64,000 nt of DNA from Sporosarcina sp. ACRSM (GTDB lineage Bacteria; Bacillota; Bacilli; Bacillales_A; Planococcaceae). Under the pieces are notes generated by a model. The model had not been told where the DNA came from and did no database searches. It worked only from the letters and a program-made list of their open reading frames with translations. Positions 44,254 through 53,379 of this stretch are shown piece by piece. The stretch covers positions 62,001 to 126,000 of the forward strand of contig NZ_JAKRNU010000002.1 in NCBI RefSeq assembly GCF_022346545.1, written 5' to 3'. Numbering within the stretch: position 1 is the stretch's first letter; the number at the start of each line of letters is the position of its first letter. Both the position numbers and the translations under genes were made by a program.

Positions 44254-45180
44254 TTATTTTTGAATGAACTGTTGTGTCCAGTAGTTACCGTTTTGGTCAA
44301 AGCCAATTCCGATATGTGTGAATTCTGGTGTCAAAATATTTTGACGGTGTCCTGGTGACTCCATCCACGCTTTTACTACTTCTTCTGCAGAGCGTTGGCC
44401 CATAGCAATGTTCTCTGCAGCGGAGCTATAGTTTACGCCATTTGCCTTCATTTGATCGAACGGAGAACCGTATGTGGGACTCGTGTGTGAAAAGTATCCA
44501 TTTGAAGCCATATCTGCTGATTTTTGTCTTGCAGAGTTCATCAAGTTACTGTCTGCTTGTAACGGTTGAAGACCCGCTTTTTGTCTTTCTGCGTTTGTCA
44601 AGTCAAGTACCGCTTGTTCCATCGCAGAAAGGGATGCATCTTGAGTTGATTCCGCAGGCTCTGACGGTGTCACTTCAGCAGGCGTTTCTTGTTCTGGTTT
44701 TGCTTCCGGTACCGGCGTTACTTCCTGTTCCGTTGTTGTTTCTTGTTCCGGAGTCACTTCTGGTTCCGGCTTTGTTTCAGGTTGCGGTGTCACTTCTGGT
44801 GTCGGATTCGCTTCCGGTGATTCCTCTGGATCTTTCACATCAGGTTTCTCAACAGGTTTAGCTGAAGAGTTCTCCTCAACAGACTTGGATTGCTCATTCT
44901 TATGATTATGCTTCGCTATCTTTTTATCTTTAGCTAAAGCCCATTTTTCCTGTTTTTTATCCTCTTGTGATTTGATCAGCTGATATGCCTGATCGAAATC
45001 CACCTTATTCATATACTTCGTAAGTTGGAGAGTAGGGTATTTACTTTCCAATACATAGCATTGAACGTTCTGTGCTTTTTGCACCAGTCCGTCATTATCC
45101 GAATATGAAGCTTCTACACTTGTATTGTTCGGCAGTAAGAGTGCCGAACCGAGCATGAGTACTGCAATCGATTTTTTCAT
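44254..45180 (-). CDS. Secreted CAP/SCP-domain protein (YkwD-like)
   Basis: A 308-residue exported protein: signal peptide (SIAVLMLGSALLLPNNTSVEA), an N-terminal spacer domain, a long Pro/Glu/Thr-rich linker (about 115-180, repeats of the type PEVTPQPETKPEPE), and a C-terminal CAP domain with LTNAERQKAGLQPLQ, the GYFSHTSPTYGSPFDQM segment, AAENIAMGQRSAEEVV and HRQNILTPEFTHIGIGF. Family members such as YkwD/SafA-associated CAP proteins occur on the cell wall or spore coat; activity is unknown. ATG at 45180 follows GGGAGGAG. Confidence 0.9.
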   Translation of the reverse strand: MKKSIAVLMLGSALLLPNNTSVEASYSDNDGLVQKAQNVQCYVLESKYPTLQLTKYMNKVDFDQAYQLIKSQEDKKQEKWALAKDKKIAKHNHKNEQSKSVEENSSAKPVEKPDVKDPEESPEANPTPEVTPQPETKPEPEVTPEQETTTEQEVTPVPEAKPEQETPAEVTPSEPAESTQDASLSAMEQAVLDLTNAERQKAGLQPLQADSNLMNSARQKSADMASNGYFSHTSPTYGSPFDQMKANGVNYSSAAENIAMGQRSAEEVVKAWMESPGHRQNILTPEFTHIGIGFDQNGNYWTQQFIQK

Positions 45181-45231
45181 CTCATTACTCCTCCCTTCGC
45201 AAACTATCATACCGCGAAGGAGATTAAGATT

Positions 45232-45327
45232 TCAGGATTTCTTTTCCAGTCTAACCATTTCATCCAAAAACTCTTTGATAAAAGTACTCATGCCCTTTAA
45301 ATTTGGATGATATTGGTCAACTATCAT
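45232..45327 (-). CDS. Possible 31-residue ORF
   Basis: ATG at 45327 opens MIVDQYHPNLKGMSTFIKEF and continues to LDEMVRLEKKS with natural codon use. It lies between the CobW gene end and the CAP gene promoter region. The ribosome site (GGATGA) is weak. It might instead be unrecognised spacer sequence; a short inverted repeat (TTGGATGA/TCATCCAA) overlaps its 5' part. Confidence 0.3.
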   Translation of the reverse strand: MIVDQYHPNLKGMSTFIKEFLDEMVRLEKKS

Positions 45328-45355
45328 TATATTTCATCCAAAAAGGGGTTGACGA

Positions 45356-46273
45356 TTAAGACAAATCCTCATCTGAAGCTACAAATTCTATGCCGTCGAT
45401 CCCCTCTCCGATGATGACGAGACGTGGATCCATTTTTACATATTCCGGTAGCCAATTCACCATCCCATATGCATATTGAAACAGTAATGGTTTGCTAGAC
45501 CCTTTCACCGGGACATAGCCTTTCATGCGATAAACCGTTGAAGGCAATGACTGAACCCAATTCTCAAACTCTTCTTTGTCGACGCTTTCCGTAAAGGTAA
45601 GGAGTTTCGAGGATAGCGGCAGGCCTTTTCCAGAAACAATGGATGCGTTTGTCCTTCTTTTCGGTGTATTTAATAATTTTTCGATAAAAGAAAAATCGAC
45701 TTTTGCACCTACTGTTTGGATGATTGGGGCCGTTTCATTGAAATTGGATAATCCCATCGTAACTGTAGCAATCTCTTCTTCTGTCAGTAGATCCACTTTA
45801 TTGGCGATCAATAAATGAGCGTGTCGAATTTGTTCCATAAATAACGCACGGATCTGCGGTGTAAGCCCTTCACGCTCCAACCAGCGTTTTGCATCAGCGA
45901 CAGTGATAATACCTTTCACGTTAAGGCGATCGGCGAATAACGGAGAATATACGGCATCAAGCGCCTCCACAGGGTGTGCAGCGCCAGTCGTTTCGATTAA
46001 GATCACATCAATGTCCTCATTCTCCTCCAATAGCCCTTGAAGTTGTGCTTCTGTCTTCTCAGATCCGGTACAGCAGATACACCCTTCCAACAACTCCTTT
46101 AGCGGGATATCCCCCTCTCCCTCCACTGCGTTTGAATCAAAAGGCAAAGCCCCGAACTCGTTCATCAAGACTGCGGGTTTTTTGCCTTGTTCTTTTAATT
46201 GTCCAATTGTATGGAGCAAGAGTGAAGTTTTACCACTGCCCAGAAAACCGCTTAACAAGTACACATCAATCAT
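45356..46273 (-). CDS. CobW/ZNG-type GTPase metal chaperone
   Basis: A 305-residue P-loop GTPase of the G3E/COG0523 group: Walker A GFLGSGKTSLLL at 8-19, the metal-binding CxCC motif in LEGCICCTGSEK near residue 66, Walker B-like IDVILIETTGAAHPVEA and the NKVDLL specificity motif. Such proteins deliver Zn, Co or other metals to client enzymes and are often zinc-limitation induced; no Zur box is evident to me here. GAGGGG precedes the ATG. The client is unknown. Confidence 0.88.
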   Translation of the reverse strand: MIDVYLLSGFLGSGKTSLLLHTIGQLKEQGKKPAVLMNEFGALPFDSNAVEGEGDIPLKELLEGCICCTGSEKTEAQLQGLLEENEDIDVILIETTGAAHPVEALDAVYSPLFADRLNVKGIITVADAKRWLEREGLTPQIRALFMEQIRHAHLLIANKVDLLTEEEIATVTMGLSNFNETAPIIQTVGAKVDFSFIEKLLNTPKRRTNASIVSGKGLPLSSKLLTFTESVDKEEFENWVQSLPSTVYRMKGYVPVKGSSKPLLFQYAYGMVNWLPEYVKMDPRLVIIGEGIDGIEFVASDEDLS

Positions 46274-46341
46274 TCTAAAACCCCTCTTCTTCTGTCATAA
46301 GAAAAGCGTCCGTCCATAAATGGAAACGAACGCTTACTCTG

Positions 46342-47841
46342 TTATTCTCCTATTTTTTCAAGCAATACTTCTTTCGCTTTCAATAGTTGCGGATCATCTT
46401 CCTGTATTTTCTCGCGCAACTTTTCCATTAGACCGTATGTCGTATCTCCTAATAGAATTCCCGTTGTTTCCAAGGCAAGATCTTCTTGAAGCTTTTTCAC
46501 CGCATGTTCAGTATGCTCATCAAATAGTCCATCCACTTCGCCAGGCGCATACCCGACAGCATCCAGCATTTCTTCCGCGGCTTTGACTGTAGGGGATAGC
46601 ATACCTTCCTTCATTTCCGTTGACGGATCAAGGAAAGGAAGCATCGCATAAGGTGGGTAAGAAACCTCGATATCAGGCGCGATCCCCTTCTTATGAATCC
46701 AATTGCCGTTTGGCGTGAGCCATTTCGCAGTTGTCAACTTCAGATTGGAGCCATCTGCTAGATCTTTTGGTGTTTGGACGGTACCTTTCCCGAATGTCTT
46801 TATGCCGATTAACGGAATATTGGAAGATTCGGTTAAAGCTCCTGCGAGGATTTCAGATGCAGATGCACTGCCGTCATCGATAAGAGCAGCTACAGGAACC
46901 GTGATTTTCCGATTACCATTCGCTACAAATACTTCTGTTTTTTTCCCTTTCTCTTCGAACTGGAAAATATTCTTTCCATTTTCCACAAAGAGATCGGATA
47001 TTTCAATCGCGGTATTCAACATACCACCCGGATTTTGTCGGACGTCAATGACGAGGGCTTTCATGCCTTTTGCTTCCATATCATCTAAAGCGGACAATAA
47101 TTCTTTCGTCGTCCCTTCCGAAAAACTTGTAATATGGATATGGGCAATTCCATCGTCTAGCATTTCCGCATAAACGGTTTCAAGTGGTATGACATCGCGT
47201 ACGATTTTCACATCGACAGGTTCTGCCGCTTCTCCGCGTTTAATCGACAATGTAACGGTTGTCCCTTTCTCACCACGGATTAAAAGAACCGCTTCTGACG
47301 AAGACATCCCTTGAATGCTAACGCCGTCAACAGCGATGATCATGTCGTTTGGCAAGATACCTGCCCGTTCAGCCGGTGAGTTTTTAATCGGCGATACGAC
47401 ATTAATATAGCCATTTTTCTCTTGGATTTCCGCACCGATTCCTTCAAAGCTCGAGGAGATGCTTTCATTCAGCTGACGGGCTTCCTTCTCATTTAAATAA
47501 TCAGAATAAGGATCACCTAACGCATCGATCATGCCATTGATCGCTCCATCGATAATGGCGGTTTCGTCAATCTCATCGTAATAATTCGCTTTCATCTCAT
47601 CATAGGCGTCATAAAGTTTTTGGAATTCTTTCCGTTCTACAGAAGACGCTTTAGGAGGACTGACGACATCGACCACTTTGTCTTCCCCCGTTGTCAACGC
47701 AAAAAAAGTGACTGCAGCAGTGGCTAACACTAAGCCAAACACAAGCATGACAAAGGAGAATGGTTTCAGTTTGATATAACGTTTTGCCGGCGGTTGTGGC
47801 TTCTGTTCTTCTTCAATGCCGGGATTTACTTTTTCATCCAT
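46342..47841 (-). CDS. S41-family carboxy-terminal processing protease (CtpA/CtpB-like)
   Basis: A 499-residue protein with one N-terminal membrane helix (about 25-47), a PDZ domain with IGAEIQEKNGYINVVSPIKNSPAERAGI near 135-160, the S41 protease domain with catalytic Ser in DDGSASASEILAGAL and Lys in GIKTFGKGTVQ, and a C-terminal peptidoglycan-binding domain (GEVDGLFDEHTEHAVKKLQ). CtpB-type enzymes act on the cell surface or in sporulation signalling. ATG at 47841 follows GTGGGGAGTAGG; a GTG at 47853 is possible. Confidence 0.92.
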   Translation of the reverse strand: MDEKVNPGIEEEQKPQPPAKRYIKLKPFSFVMLVFGLVLATAAVTFFALTTGEDKVVDVVSPPKASSVERKEFQKLYDAYDEMKANYYDEIDETAIIDGAINGMIDALGDPYSDYLNEKEARQLNESISSSFEGIGAEIQEKNGYINVVSPIKNSPAERAGILPNDMIIAVDGVSIQGMSSSEAVLLIRGEKGTTVTLSIKRGEAAEPVDVKIVRDVIPLETVYAEMLDDGIAHIHITSFSEGTTKELLSALDDMEAKGMKALVIDVRQNPGGMLNTAIEISDLFVENGKNIFQFEEKGKKTEVFVANGNRKITVPVAALIDDGSASASEILAGALTESSNIPLIGIKTFGKGTVQTPKDLADGSNLKLTTAKWLTPNGNWIHKKGIAPDIEVSYPPYAMLPFLDPSTEMKEGMLSPTVKAAEEMLDAVGYAPGEVDGLFDEHTEHAVKKLQEDLALETTGILLGDTTYGLMEKLREKIQEDDPQLLKAKEVLLEKIGE

Positions 47842-47983
47842 CCTACTCCCCACTCTCTTCCCTTTTACAGAAAATCAATTTCCCCGATGTAATCGACGAC
47901 TGTTGTCTCAATTTCACCGTGGAAAATCATACGTTCATCGAAATCAAATTTGTTTAATTGATATGATTTCGTGCTCTACTTTC

Positions 47984-48015
47984 AAAAGGACCGCTGCTTT
48001 GCGAACGGTCCTTTT
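47984..48015 (-). terminator. Terminator after deoD
   Basis: AAAAGGACCG (47984-47993) pairs with CGGTCCTTTT (48006-48015); the stem itself supplies the U-run on the minus strand. Confidence 0.75.
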
Positions 48016-48021
48016 TCACCA

Positions 48022-48726
48022 TTATTGTTGAATAGCCGCTTCAAGCGCCACTTCGATCATTTCATTGAACGTTGTTTGACGTTCTTCTGCCGAAGTCGCT
48101 TCGCCAGTCAAAATATGATCGCTGACTGTTAAGATGGCCAACGCCTGACGACCAAACTTCGCTGCAAGCGTGTATAATGCTGCAGCTTCCATTTCAACCG
48201 CCAACACCCCATACTGGGCCCACTTCTCATGTTGTGCAAACTCATTATAAAAGACGTCTTCAGTAAAGACGTTGCCCACTTTCAAATCCAGACCTTTTTC
48301 GATTCCTGCTTGGTGCGCTTTTAGTAACAGGTCAAAGTTTGCGGTCGGTGCATAAGTGACCCCATTGAAAATGATTTCAGTCATTTTAGAATCTGTTGAA
48401 GCACTTTGCGCAAGGATGACATCCCGTACGTGAACATCCTTTTGAATAGCTCCGCAAGTACCGACACGGATCAGTTTTTGCACGTCATATTCTTGCATTA
48501 ATTCCGTGACGTAAATGGAAATGGATGGCACACCCATCCCGGTTCCTTGGACTGAAATCCGCTTTCCTTTATAAGTGCCCGTATATCCGAACATATTGCG
48601 AACCTCATTATATAATGTCGCATCTTCCAAAAAGTTTTCTGCAATATATTTTGCACGGAGCGGATCCCCTGGAAGCAAAATCGTATCGGCAATGTCACCT
48701 TTTTTCGCGTTGATATGTATACTCAT
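48022..48726 (-). CDS. deoD: Purine-nucleoside phosphorylase DeoD
   Basis: A 234-residue trimeric/hexameric-type [21 protein letters not shown] near the N-terminus holds the phosphate/ribose site, VGTCGAIQ and [20 protein letters not shown] the base/ribose site, [11 protein letters not shown] the catalytic Asp region. It phosphorolyses purine nucleosides to free bases. A GTG directly before the ATG is in frame; ATG at 48726 is preferred. It is monocistronic, followed by its own terminator. Confidence 0.95.
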   Translation of the reverse strand: MSIHINAKKGDIADTILLPGDPLRAKYIAENFLEDATLYNEVRNMFGYTGTYKGKRISVQGTGMGVPSISIYVTELMQEYDVQKLIRVGTCGAIQKDVHVRDVILAQSASTDSKMTEIIFNGVTYAPTANFDLLLKAHQAGIEKGLDLKVGNVFTEDVFYNEFAQHEKWAQYGVLAVEMEAAALYTLAAKFGRQALAILTVSDHILTGEATSAEERQTTFNEMIEVALEAAIQQ

Positions 48727-48808
48727 CACCTATTGCCTCACTTTCAAATTTTTCTTTTTCAATCATACAGTTAAATAGGTCAAGTTGCAATGAAGAAGCC
48801 GCTTTCCT

Positions 48809-49030
48809 TCAATTGAAACGCTCTTCATACAATTGATATAATTCATCGAAGACGACGGATGGCATATTCGAATCTGCTTTATCTTCAATATAACGAGACA
48901 ACGTATCAAAAGACGTTTCATCCTTCGGAAAACTTAAATCATTAAACATATATTCCGCGAAAACGGCGAAAGAATCCTCTTTCGCACCTCCGCGGTACGA
49001 TAGAACAAACTGGTAAAATGAGCGTTTCAT
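48809..49030 (-). CDS. YozE family protein (UPF0346)
   Basis: A 73-residue helical protein, FYQFVLSYRGGAKEDSFAVF near the start and DTLSRYIEDKADSNMPSVVFDEL later, matching YozE. AGGAGGG precedes the ATG. It is the last gene of the thyA-dfrA-ypmR-ypmS-msrA-msrB-yozE run, 15 bp after msrB. Function is unknown; the fold of the family is a small three-helix bundle. Confidence 0.88.
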   Translation of the reverse strand: MKRSFYQFVLSYRGGAKEDSFAVFAEYMFNDLSFPKDETSFDTLSRYIEDKADSNMPSVVFDELYQLYEERFN

Positions 49031-49045
49031 CCCAGCCCTCCTTTT

Positions 49046-49471
49046 TCACTTATTGAAAAGTTTGAGATAGGCATCGTAGCCTTCCTCTTCCATCCGCTCA
49101 ACCGGAATAAAGCGTAGAGCGGCTGAATTGATACAATAACGCAGTCCATTTTCACCCGGTCCATCCGGGAATACATGTCCTAAATGGGAGTCTGCTGTTT
49201 TACTGCGTACTTCCGTCCGCCTCATCCCATAACTAGTATCAAAGTGTTCCGTCACTTCCGCTTCTTCTATCGGTCGCGTAAAGCTCGGCCAACCACAACC
49301 GGCATCGTATTTGTCCTTTGAGCTGAATAACGGTTTACCCGAGACGATATCGACGTAGATCCCTTCTTCAAAATGCCGATCATATTCATTGCGGTAAGGA
49401 GGTTCTGTTCCGTTTTCCTGTGTGACATGATACTGCATTTCCGTCAGTTTGTTTTTCAATTCTTCTTTCAT
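49046..49471 (-). CDS. msrB: Peptide methionine-R-sulfoxide reductase MsrB
   Basis: A 141-residue MsrB with the [19 protein letters not shown] segment, [28 protein letters not shown] containing the catalytic Cys, and no zinc-binding CxxC pairs, like the B. subtilis enzyme. It reduces the R-epimer of methionine sulfoxide. Its ATG overlaps the msrA stop (ATGA) with GGGGGGACC in front, so it is translated with msrA, covering both epimers. Confidence 0.95.
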   Translation of the reverse strand: MKEELKNKLTEMQYHVTQENGTEPPYRNEYDRHFEEGIYVDIVSGKPLFSSKDKYDAGCGWPSFTRPIEEAEVTEHFDTSYGMRRTEVRSKTADSHLGHVFPDGPGENGLRYCINSAALRFIPVERMEEEGYDAYLKLFNK

Positions 49472-49998
49472 GCTAGGTCCCCCCAATTGTTCAATTTAAA
49501 TTGCTCTCGTCCCGAACCGACTGCATACCGGTTATAATGCACAGGGTTTTTCATGTAATAATTTTGATGTCCTTCTTCAGCTTGGTAAAACGTTTTGGCT
49601 GGAAGGATATCGGTTGCGATCGGTTTATCGAATTTACCGGAAGCAGCCAATTCTTCTTTTGATTGTTCGGCAAGTCGTTGTTGTTCAGGCGTATGTGTAT
49701 AAATCGCTGTCCGATACGACTCTCCACGATCGAAAAATTGTCCCCCGGCATCGGTCGGGTCGATCTGTCGCCAAAAGATGCGTAGCAACTCCTCATAAGA
49801 GATGATAGCATCGTCGAATGTGATTTGGACAGCTTCCCGATGCCCTGTCGTATTTGTGCAAACAAGTTCATAGGTTGGATTTTCAACATCACCGCCCGTG
49901 TAACCTGAAACGACCGAAAGCACGCCATCATAGCGATCGAAAGGTTTCACCATGCACCAAAAACAACCACCTGCAAATGTAGCTAGCGATTTTGCCAT
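49468..49998 (-). CDS. msrA: Peptide methionine-S-sulfoxide reductase MsrA (copy 2)
   Basis: A 176-residue MsrA with [13 protein letters not shown] at residues 8-20, [23 protein letters not shown] near 80-100 and [21 protein letters not shown] at the end. It is clearly paralogous to the copy at 21534, identical through the active-site segment. AGGAGC precedes the ATG. It overlaps msrB by 4 bp and follows ypmS by 11 bp, as in the ypm region of B. subtilis. Confidence 0.95.
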   Translation of the reverse strand: MAKSLATFAGGCFWCMVKPFDRYDGVLSVVSGYTGGDVENPTYELVCTNTTGHREAVQITFDDAIISYEELLRIFWRQIDPTDAGGQFFDRGESYRTAIYTHTPEQQRLAEQSKEELAASGKFDKPIATDILPAKTFYQAEEGHQNYYMKNPVHYNRYAVGSGREQFKLNNWGDLA

Positions 49999-50009
49999 TT
50001 CAACAGCTC

Positions 50010-50585
50010 CTATTCTTTTGGGATAATAATTTCTAAAATAATTTCATCTTCTGCCAAGTTGAATGTTTTTGCCCGTACCTTCAAATTACCCGATAGAGGC
50101 AATTTTGTTAAGTCGATGAATACCTCTTCTTCCTTAGGACGGACAATCATCCATGGTGGCAATTTCACCGAATCCCTTAAAATCGTCAAGACAGTAGAAG
50201 GTTGGATTTTCAATTGCCCGATTTCCATCGACGACAGCTTCAATATGAGGTTGCCATCCTCTCTGACAAGTGGATCAAAATGCATGATTACAGGCAATTT
50301 TAACGAAAATACCATCATTTCCGATAACAGGACAACATCATCTCGAACGACCATTGTCACCGGAAGTGGTTCCCCTTTGACTGCTTTTCCTATATAGGTA
50401 TTCGCAATACCTTCAAAATCTTCCTTTGCCACTTTAACTGTCAATACGTGATCCGATGTATCCTCTATTTTCACCTCTGGTAACGGTTCTGAATCACCTG
50501 GAGATCCAATGAGGAATATTATATATGCGACAACAGCCACGATGAGGCCTGCCAGTAAAAAAAATCCGATTTTCCATCGATTCAT
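50010..50585 (-). CDS. ypmS: YpmS family membrane protein (DUF2140)
   Basis: A 191-residue protein with an N-terminal membrane helix (about 5-27) and an extracellular strand-rich domain, including FEGIANTYIGKAV and PVTMVVRDDVVLLSEMMVF. It matches YpmS by length, sequence character and position directly after ypmR. AGGAGATG precedes the ATG at 50585; an in-frame ATG at 50639 lies inside ypmR. Function is unknown, probably cell-envelope related. Confidence 0.88.
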   Translation of the reverse strand: MNRWKIGFFLLAGLIVAVVAYIIFLIGSPGDSEPLPEVKIEDTSDHVLTVKVAKEDFEGIANTYIGKAVKGEPLPVTMVVRDDVVLLSEMMVFSLKLPVIMHFDPLVREDGNLILKLSSMEIGQLKIQPSTVLTILRDSVKLPPWMIVRPKEEEVFIDLTKLPLSGNLKVRAKTFNLAEDEIILEIIIPKE

Positions 50586-50596
50586 GCGATCATCTC

Positions 50597-51412
50597 CTAC
50601 ATATCCAATTGCCCTTCTGACAGTTCCAGCAAACCACATTTTTGAATGGATTCGAGAAAACGGTTTGCCATCCCGTCATACCCTTTTGCGTTCGGATGGA
50701 AAAAATCGGTATGATATACCATGTTCACATTTGAATCGAATAAGTCCGTGACGGGTACAAAACATGCTTTTCCGTCCATAATTGCACGGATTTCAATCGC
50801 TTCATTCCAATCTTCCAGAATCTCATCGAATTCATTTGCTTCATCCGTCACAATTGAAATCGGGTTATATAAGCCCCCTACAACAATGATCGCATCTCCG
50901 TTCAATGTCCGAATGATGGTAAACAGCTCATCCAGCCTATTCTCAAAGTCACCGAGTTCTCTATAAAATGGTTCCACTTTTAAATTAAACAGGTTGGCTT
51001 TTACCACTTTCATTATATCGTTTCCACCAATTGTCAAGTAAATCAGGTCTGCTTCTTCGACTGCAGATTGGATTTCGCTTTCTTCCAATTGCTTGATCAG
51101 CTGATCACTTCTGCGTCCCCGCTTTGCCAAATTCGCCGAATCGACATCCAGAACACCTTTCCATTCTTTCATTTTATCAGTCACACGACCGAAATAACCG
51201 CTTTTTTTCAACTCATCTCCAACACCTTGCGTAAGCGAATCCCCAAGACCGATAACATGGATTTTTTTCGGTATGAAGTAGCCTGGAATCGACCACTCGG
51301 AAAAGCCGCTTTCATGCCGAGTAGAGAATGGTTGAGATACACGGTTATCCTCAGGTTGGCAGCTTGACAACAACAATGAGAAGACGATCAAAAGCATGAA
51401 AACTCTTCTCAT
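50597..51412 (-). CDS. ypmR: YpmR SGNH/GDSL-type lipoprotein hydrolase
   Basis: A 271-residue lipoprotein with lipobox LLSSC (Cys18). The SGNH esterase motifs are GLGDSLTQGVGDE (catalytic Ser, block I), TIGGNDIM (block III Asn) and DFFHPNAKGYDGMA (block V Asp/His). It would act on acyl or acetyl groups of envelope lipids or polymers. AAAAGGGGA lies 10 nt before the ATG. It is coupled to ypmS and follows dfrA. Confidence 0.9.
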   Translation of the reverse strand: MRRVFMLLIVFSLLLSSCQPEDNRVSQPFSTRHESGFSEWSIPGYFIPKKIHVIGLGDSLTQGVGDELKKSGYFGRVTDKMKEWKGVLDVDSANLAKRGRRSDQLIKQLEESEIQSAVEEADLIYLTIGGNDIMKVVKANLFNLKVEPFYRELGDFENRLDELFTIIRTLNGDAIIVVGGLYNPISIVTDEANEFDEILEDWNEAIEIRAIMDGKACFVPVTDLFDSNVNMVYHTDFFHPNAKGYDGMANRFLESIQKCGLLELSEGQLDM

Positions 51413-51531
51413 AGATGACGTTCCCCTTTTCCTCAGTAAAATTTCTGTTCTCTTTTAATGTGTATCCTACATGAAGCCATATTTATTACATGGAGAGGTA
51501 ATAAATATGGATTTTGAATTGTTGGATCTAG

Positions 51532-52020
51532 TCAACTTTCCTTTTTTCGATCATAGACAAGATACGAATATGGAATTCCTTCTTTTGAAAATTGTTCTTC
51601 TGAAGCAGACACTAAATTCCATTCCGATCCGTACGGCGGAAAAAAAGTATCGCCTGCAAAATGCTTTTGAATGAGCGTAATATAAAGTCGATCTGCAATC
51701 CCAATTGCCAAACGAAAGATTTCTGCACCGCCGATAATGATAATTTCATCTGAAAACTCTTTCGCTTTTTCAATTGCCTTCCGGAGATCATGGACGACAA
51801 CAGTTCCATCGGCCGTGTATCCCTTGTTTCGGGTAATGACGATATTTAATCTCCCCGGTAATGGTCTGCCGATTGACTCGAATGTTTTTCGTCCCATAAT
51901 CATTGCTTTACCCATCGATACCTTCTTGAAATAGGCCAATTCTTCCGGTATATGCCATGGCAGTTCGTTATTCACGCCAATCACCCGGTCGGGATCATGT
52001 GCCACTAACAGTGATATCAT
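51532..52020 (-). CDS. dfrA: Dihydrofolate reductase
   Basis: A 162-residue chromosomal DHFR: ISLLVAHDPDRVIGVNNELPWHIPEELAYFK has the active-site acid Glu in PEEL, IMGRKTFESIGRPLPGR binds NADPH, and IIGGAEIFRLAI follows. It reduces dihydrofolate to tetrahydrofolate, needed after each ThyA turnover; thyA is 128 bp upstream. AAGGAAGAAGAGG precedes the ATG. No resistance-type changes are obvious. Confidence 0.96.
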   Translation of the reverse strand: MISLLVAHDPDRVIGVNNELPWHIPEELAYFKKVSMGKAMIMGRKTFESIGRPLPGRLNIVITRNKGYTADGTVVVHDLRKAIEKAKEFSDEIIIIGGAEIFRLAIGIADRLYITLIQKHFAGDTFFPPYGSEWNLVSASEEQFSKEGIPYSYLVYDRKKES

Positions 52021-52148
52021 CCTCTTCTTCCTTTCTTCTAAACAAACAGCTCAGTTATTTTACATAAACCAATCAACTCGAACTACAGAATCCGATCGAA
52101 CCATTTCAAAGCTATTATTTTACGCCAGAATACTCAGCGTCTTCTTCA

Positions 52149-53090
52149 TTACACCGCAATAGGCGCTTTAATCTTCGGATGGGGATCATAACCTTCCAGT
52201 ACGATATCAGCAGTTGTCATTTCAAAAATCGATTTCCCTTCGCCTTTTAGTACTAACGTTGGCAGCTTTTTCGGTTCACGTGTCAATTGCTCATTCACTT
52301 GACTCAAATGATTCGAATAAATATGCGCATCGCCAAGTGTATGGACGAATTCCCCGACACCAAGATTACATTCTTTTGCAATCAAGTGAACGAGCAATGC
52401 ATACGATGCAATGTTGAACGGAACGCCAAGGAAAATATCTGCACTCCGTTGATAAAGTTGACAAGACAATTTGCCATCTGCTACGTAAAACTGAAATAAG
52501 GCATGGCATGGTGGTAACGCCATATCTTCCACTTCAGATGGATTCCAAGCTGTGACAATATGTCGCCTAGAATCAGGATTCCGTTTAATGCTCTCGATTA
52601 CATTAGCGATTTGGTCAATGGTATCTGTCCCCGTCGCCCAAGAGCGCCATTGTTTACCGTAAACCGGCCCGAGGTCTGCGTATTTTGCAGCAAACTCTTC
52701 GTCCTCGACAACCCGTTTCTTAAAAGCGTCCATCTCTATTTGGTAAATAGCCGCAAATTCGGGGTCTTTGGTAGCCCGACGTCCGAAATCCGTCATATCA
52801 GGCCCGGCATACTCCGCACTCTTCACCCATTTTTCAAATGCCCATTCATCCCATATCGGGTTCCCATCTTCAATGAGTGTCTTAACATTTGTATCGCCTT
52901 TCAAAAACCAGAGTAACTCTGACGAGATAAGACGAAAGGCCGTTTTTTTCGTTGTCATCAATGGAAAACCTTCATTTAAATCGAATCGCATTTGATAACC
53001 GAACACACTCATTGTTCCCGTCCCGGTCCGATCTTCTTTTTTTGTACCCGTTTCTAAAACATGTTTACATAAATCCAAATATTGCTTCAT
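52149..53090 (-). CDS. thyA: Thymidylate synthase ThyA (long form)
   Basis: A 313-residue folate-dependent thymidylate synthase: catalytic Cys in [13 protein letters not shown] near residue 195, [22 protein letters not shown] after it. It is about 50 residues longer than the E. coli enzyme because of an inserted helical segment (about 90-140, [19 protein letters not shown]), as in Lactobacillus-type ThyA. It makes dTMP from dUMP. GGAGG precedes the ATG; dfrA follows. Confidence 0.96.
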   Translation of the reverse strand: MKQYLDLCKHVLETGTKKEDRTGTGTMSVFGYQMRFDLNEGFPLMTTKKTAFRLISSELLWFLKGDTNVKTLIEDGNPIWDEWAFEKWVKSAEYAGPDMTDFGRRATKDPEFAAIYQIEMDAFKKRVVEDEEFAAKYADLGPVYGKQWRSWATGTDTIDQIANVIESIKRNPDSRRHIVTAWNPSEVEDMALPPCHALFQFYVADGKLSCQLYQRSADIFLGVPFNIASYALLVHLIAKECNLGVGEFVHTLGDAHIYSNHLSQVNEQLTREPKKLPTLVLKGEGKSIFEMTTADIVLEGYDPHPKIKAPIAV

Positions 53091-53148
53091 CTGAAAAGCC
53101 TCCTCTTACTTGATTCCAGTATAACAAAAACAGTTGTACGATTGAAAT

Positions 53149-53304
53149 CAATTACGCCTCGGCGTAATTGTGTCCAGATTTTGAATTGCGAATCGAACAG
53201 CGAAGGGTTCGATTTGCCTTAATTTCTGCGTTTTTTTGCAGAATTTAAGGCACTTAGATAATCGCGATTGACTCCTTTCAAAATCCATGACATCCGCCGG
53301 AGGC
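53149..53304. repeat. Structured dispersed repeat (full copy)
   Basis: A ~156-bp element folds as a multi-branched structure. Outer pairings are GCCTCGGCG (53156-53164) with CGCCGGAGGC (53295-53304), TGTC with GACA, GATTTTGAA (53177-53185) with TTTCAAAATC (53276-53285), and AATTGCGA with TCGCGATT. They enclose two hairpins (53192-53213 and 53216-53251). It starts with the palindrome CAATTACGCC/GGCGTAATTG. The two-hairpin core recurs at 33193-33257 and the starting palindrome partly at 34759-34779. Confidence 0.75.
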
Positions 53305-53345
53305 TTTACTTGCTTCAGCACCTGGCTGAAGCAAGTAAAAAAATA

Positions 53346-53379
53346 CCGCCTAAGTGGTTTATGATAACCACTTAGGCGG
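53346..53379 (-). terminator. Terminator overlapping the end of ypjP
   Basis: A perfect 14-bp stem, CCGCCTAAGTGGTT (53346-53359) with its complement (53366-53379), contains the ypjP stop in its loop/left arm; TTTTTTTAC follows on the minus strand. Confidence 0.85.

Noticed and set aside
44442..44861. Plus-strand 139-codon open frame rich in Leu/Val/Pro
   Set aside because: It is antisense to the repetitive Pro/Glu/Thr linker of the CAP-domain protein and has no ribosome site.
53309..53335. Hairpin CTTGCTTCAG/CTGAAGCAAG as a terminator
   Set aside because: Neither strand has a U-run directly 3' of the stem in the right direction, and the true ypjP terminator is at 53346-53379. It may be part of the repeat region.
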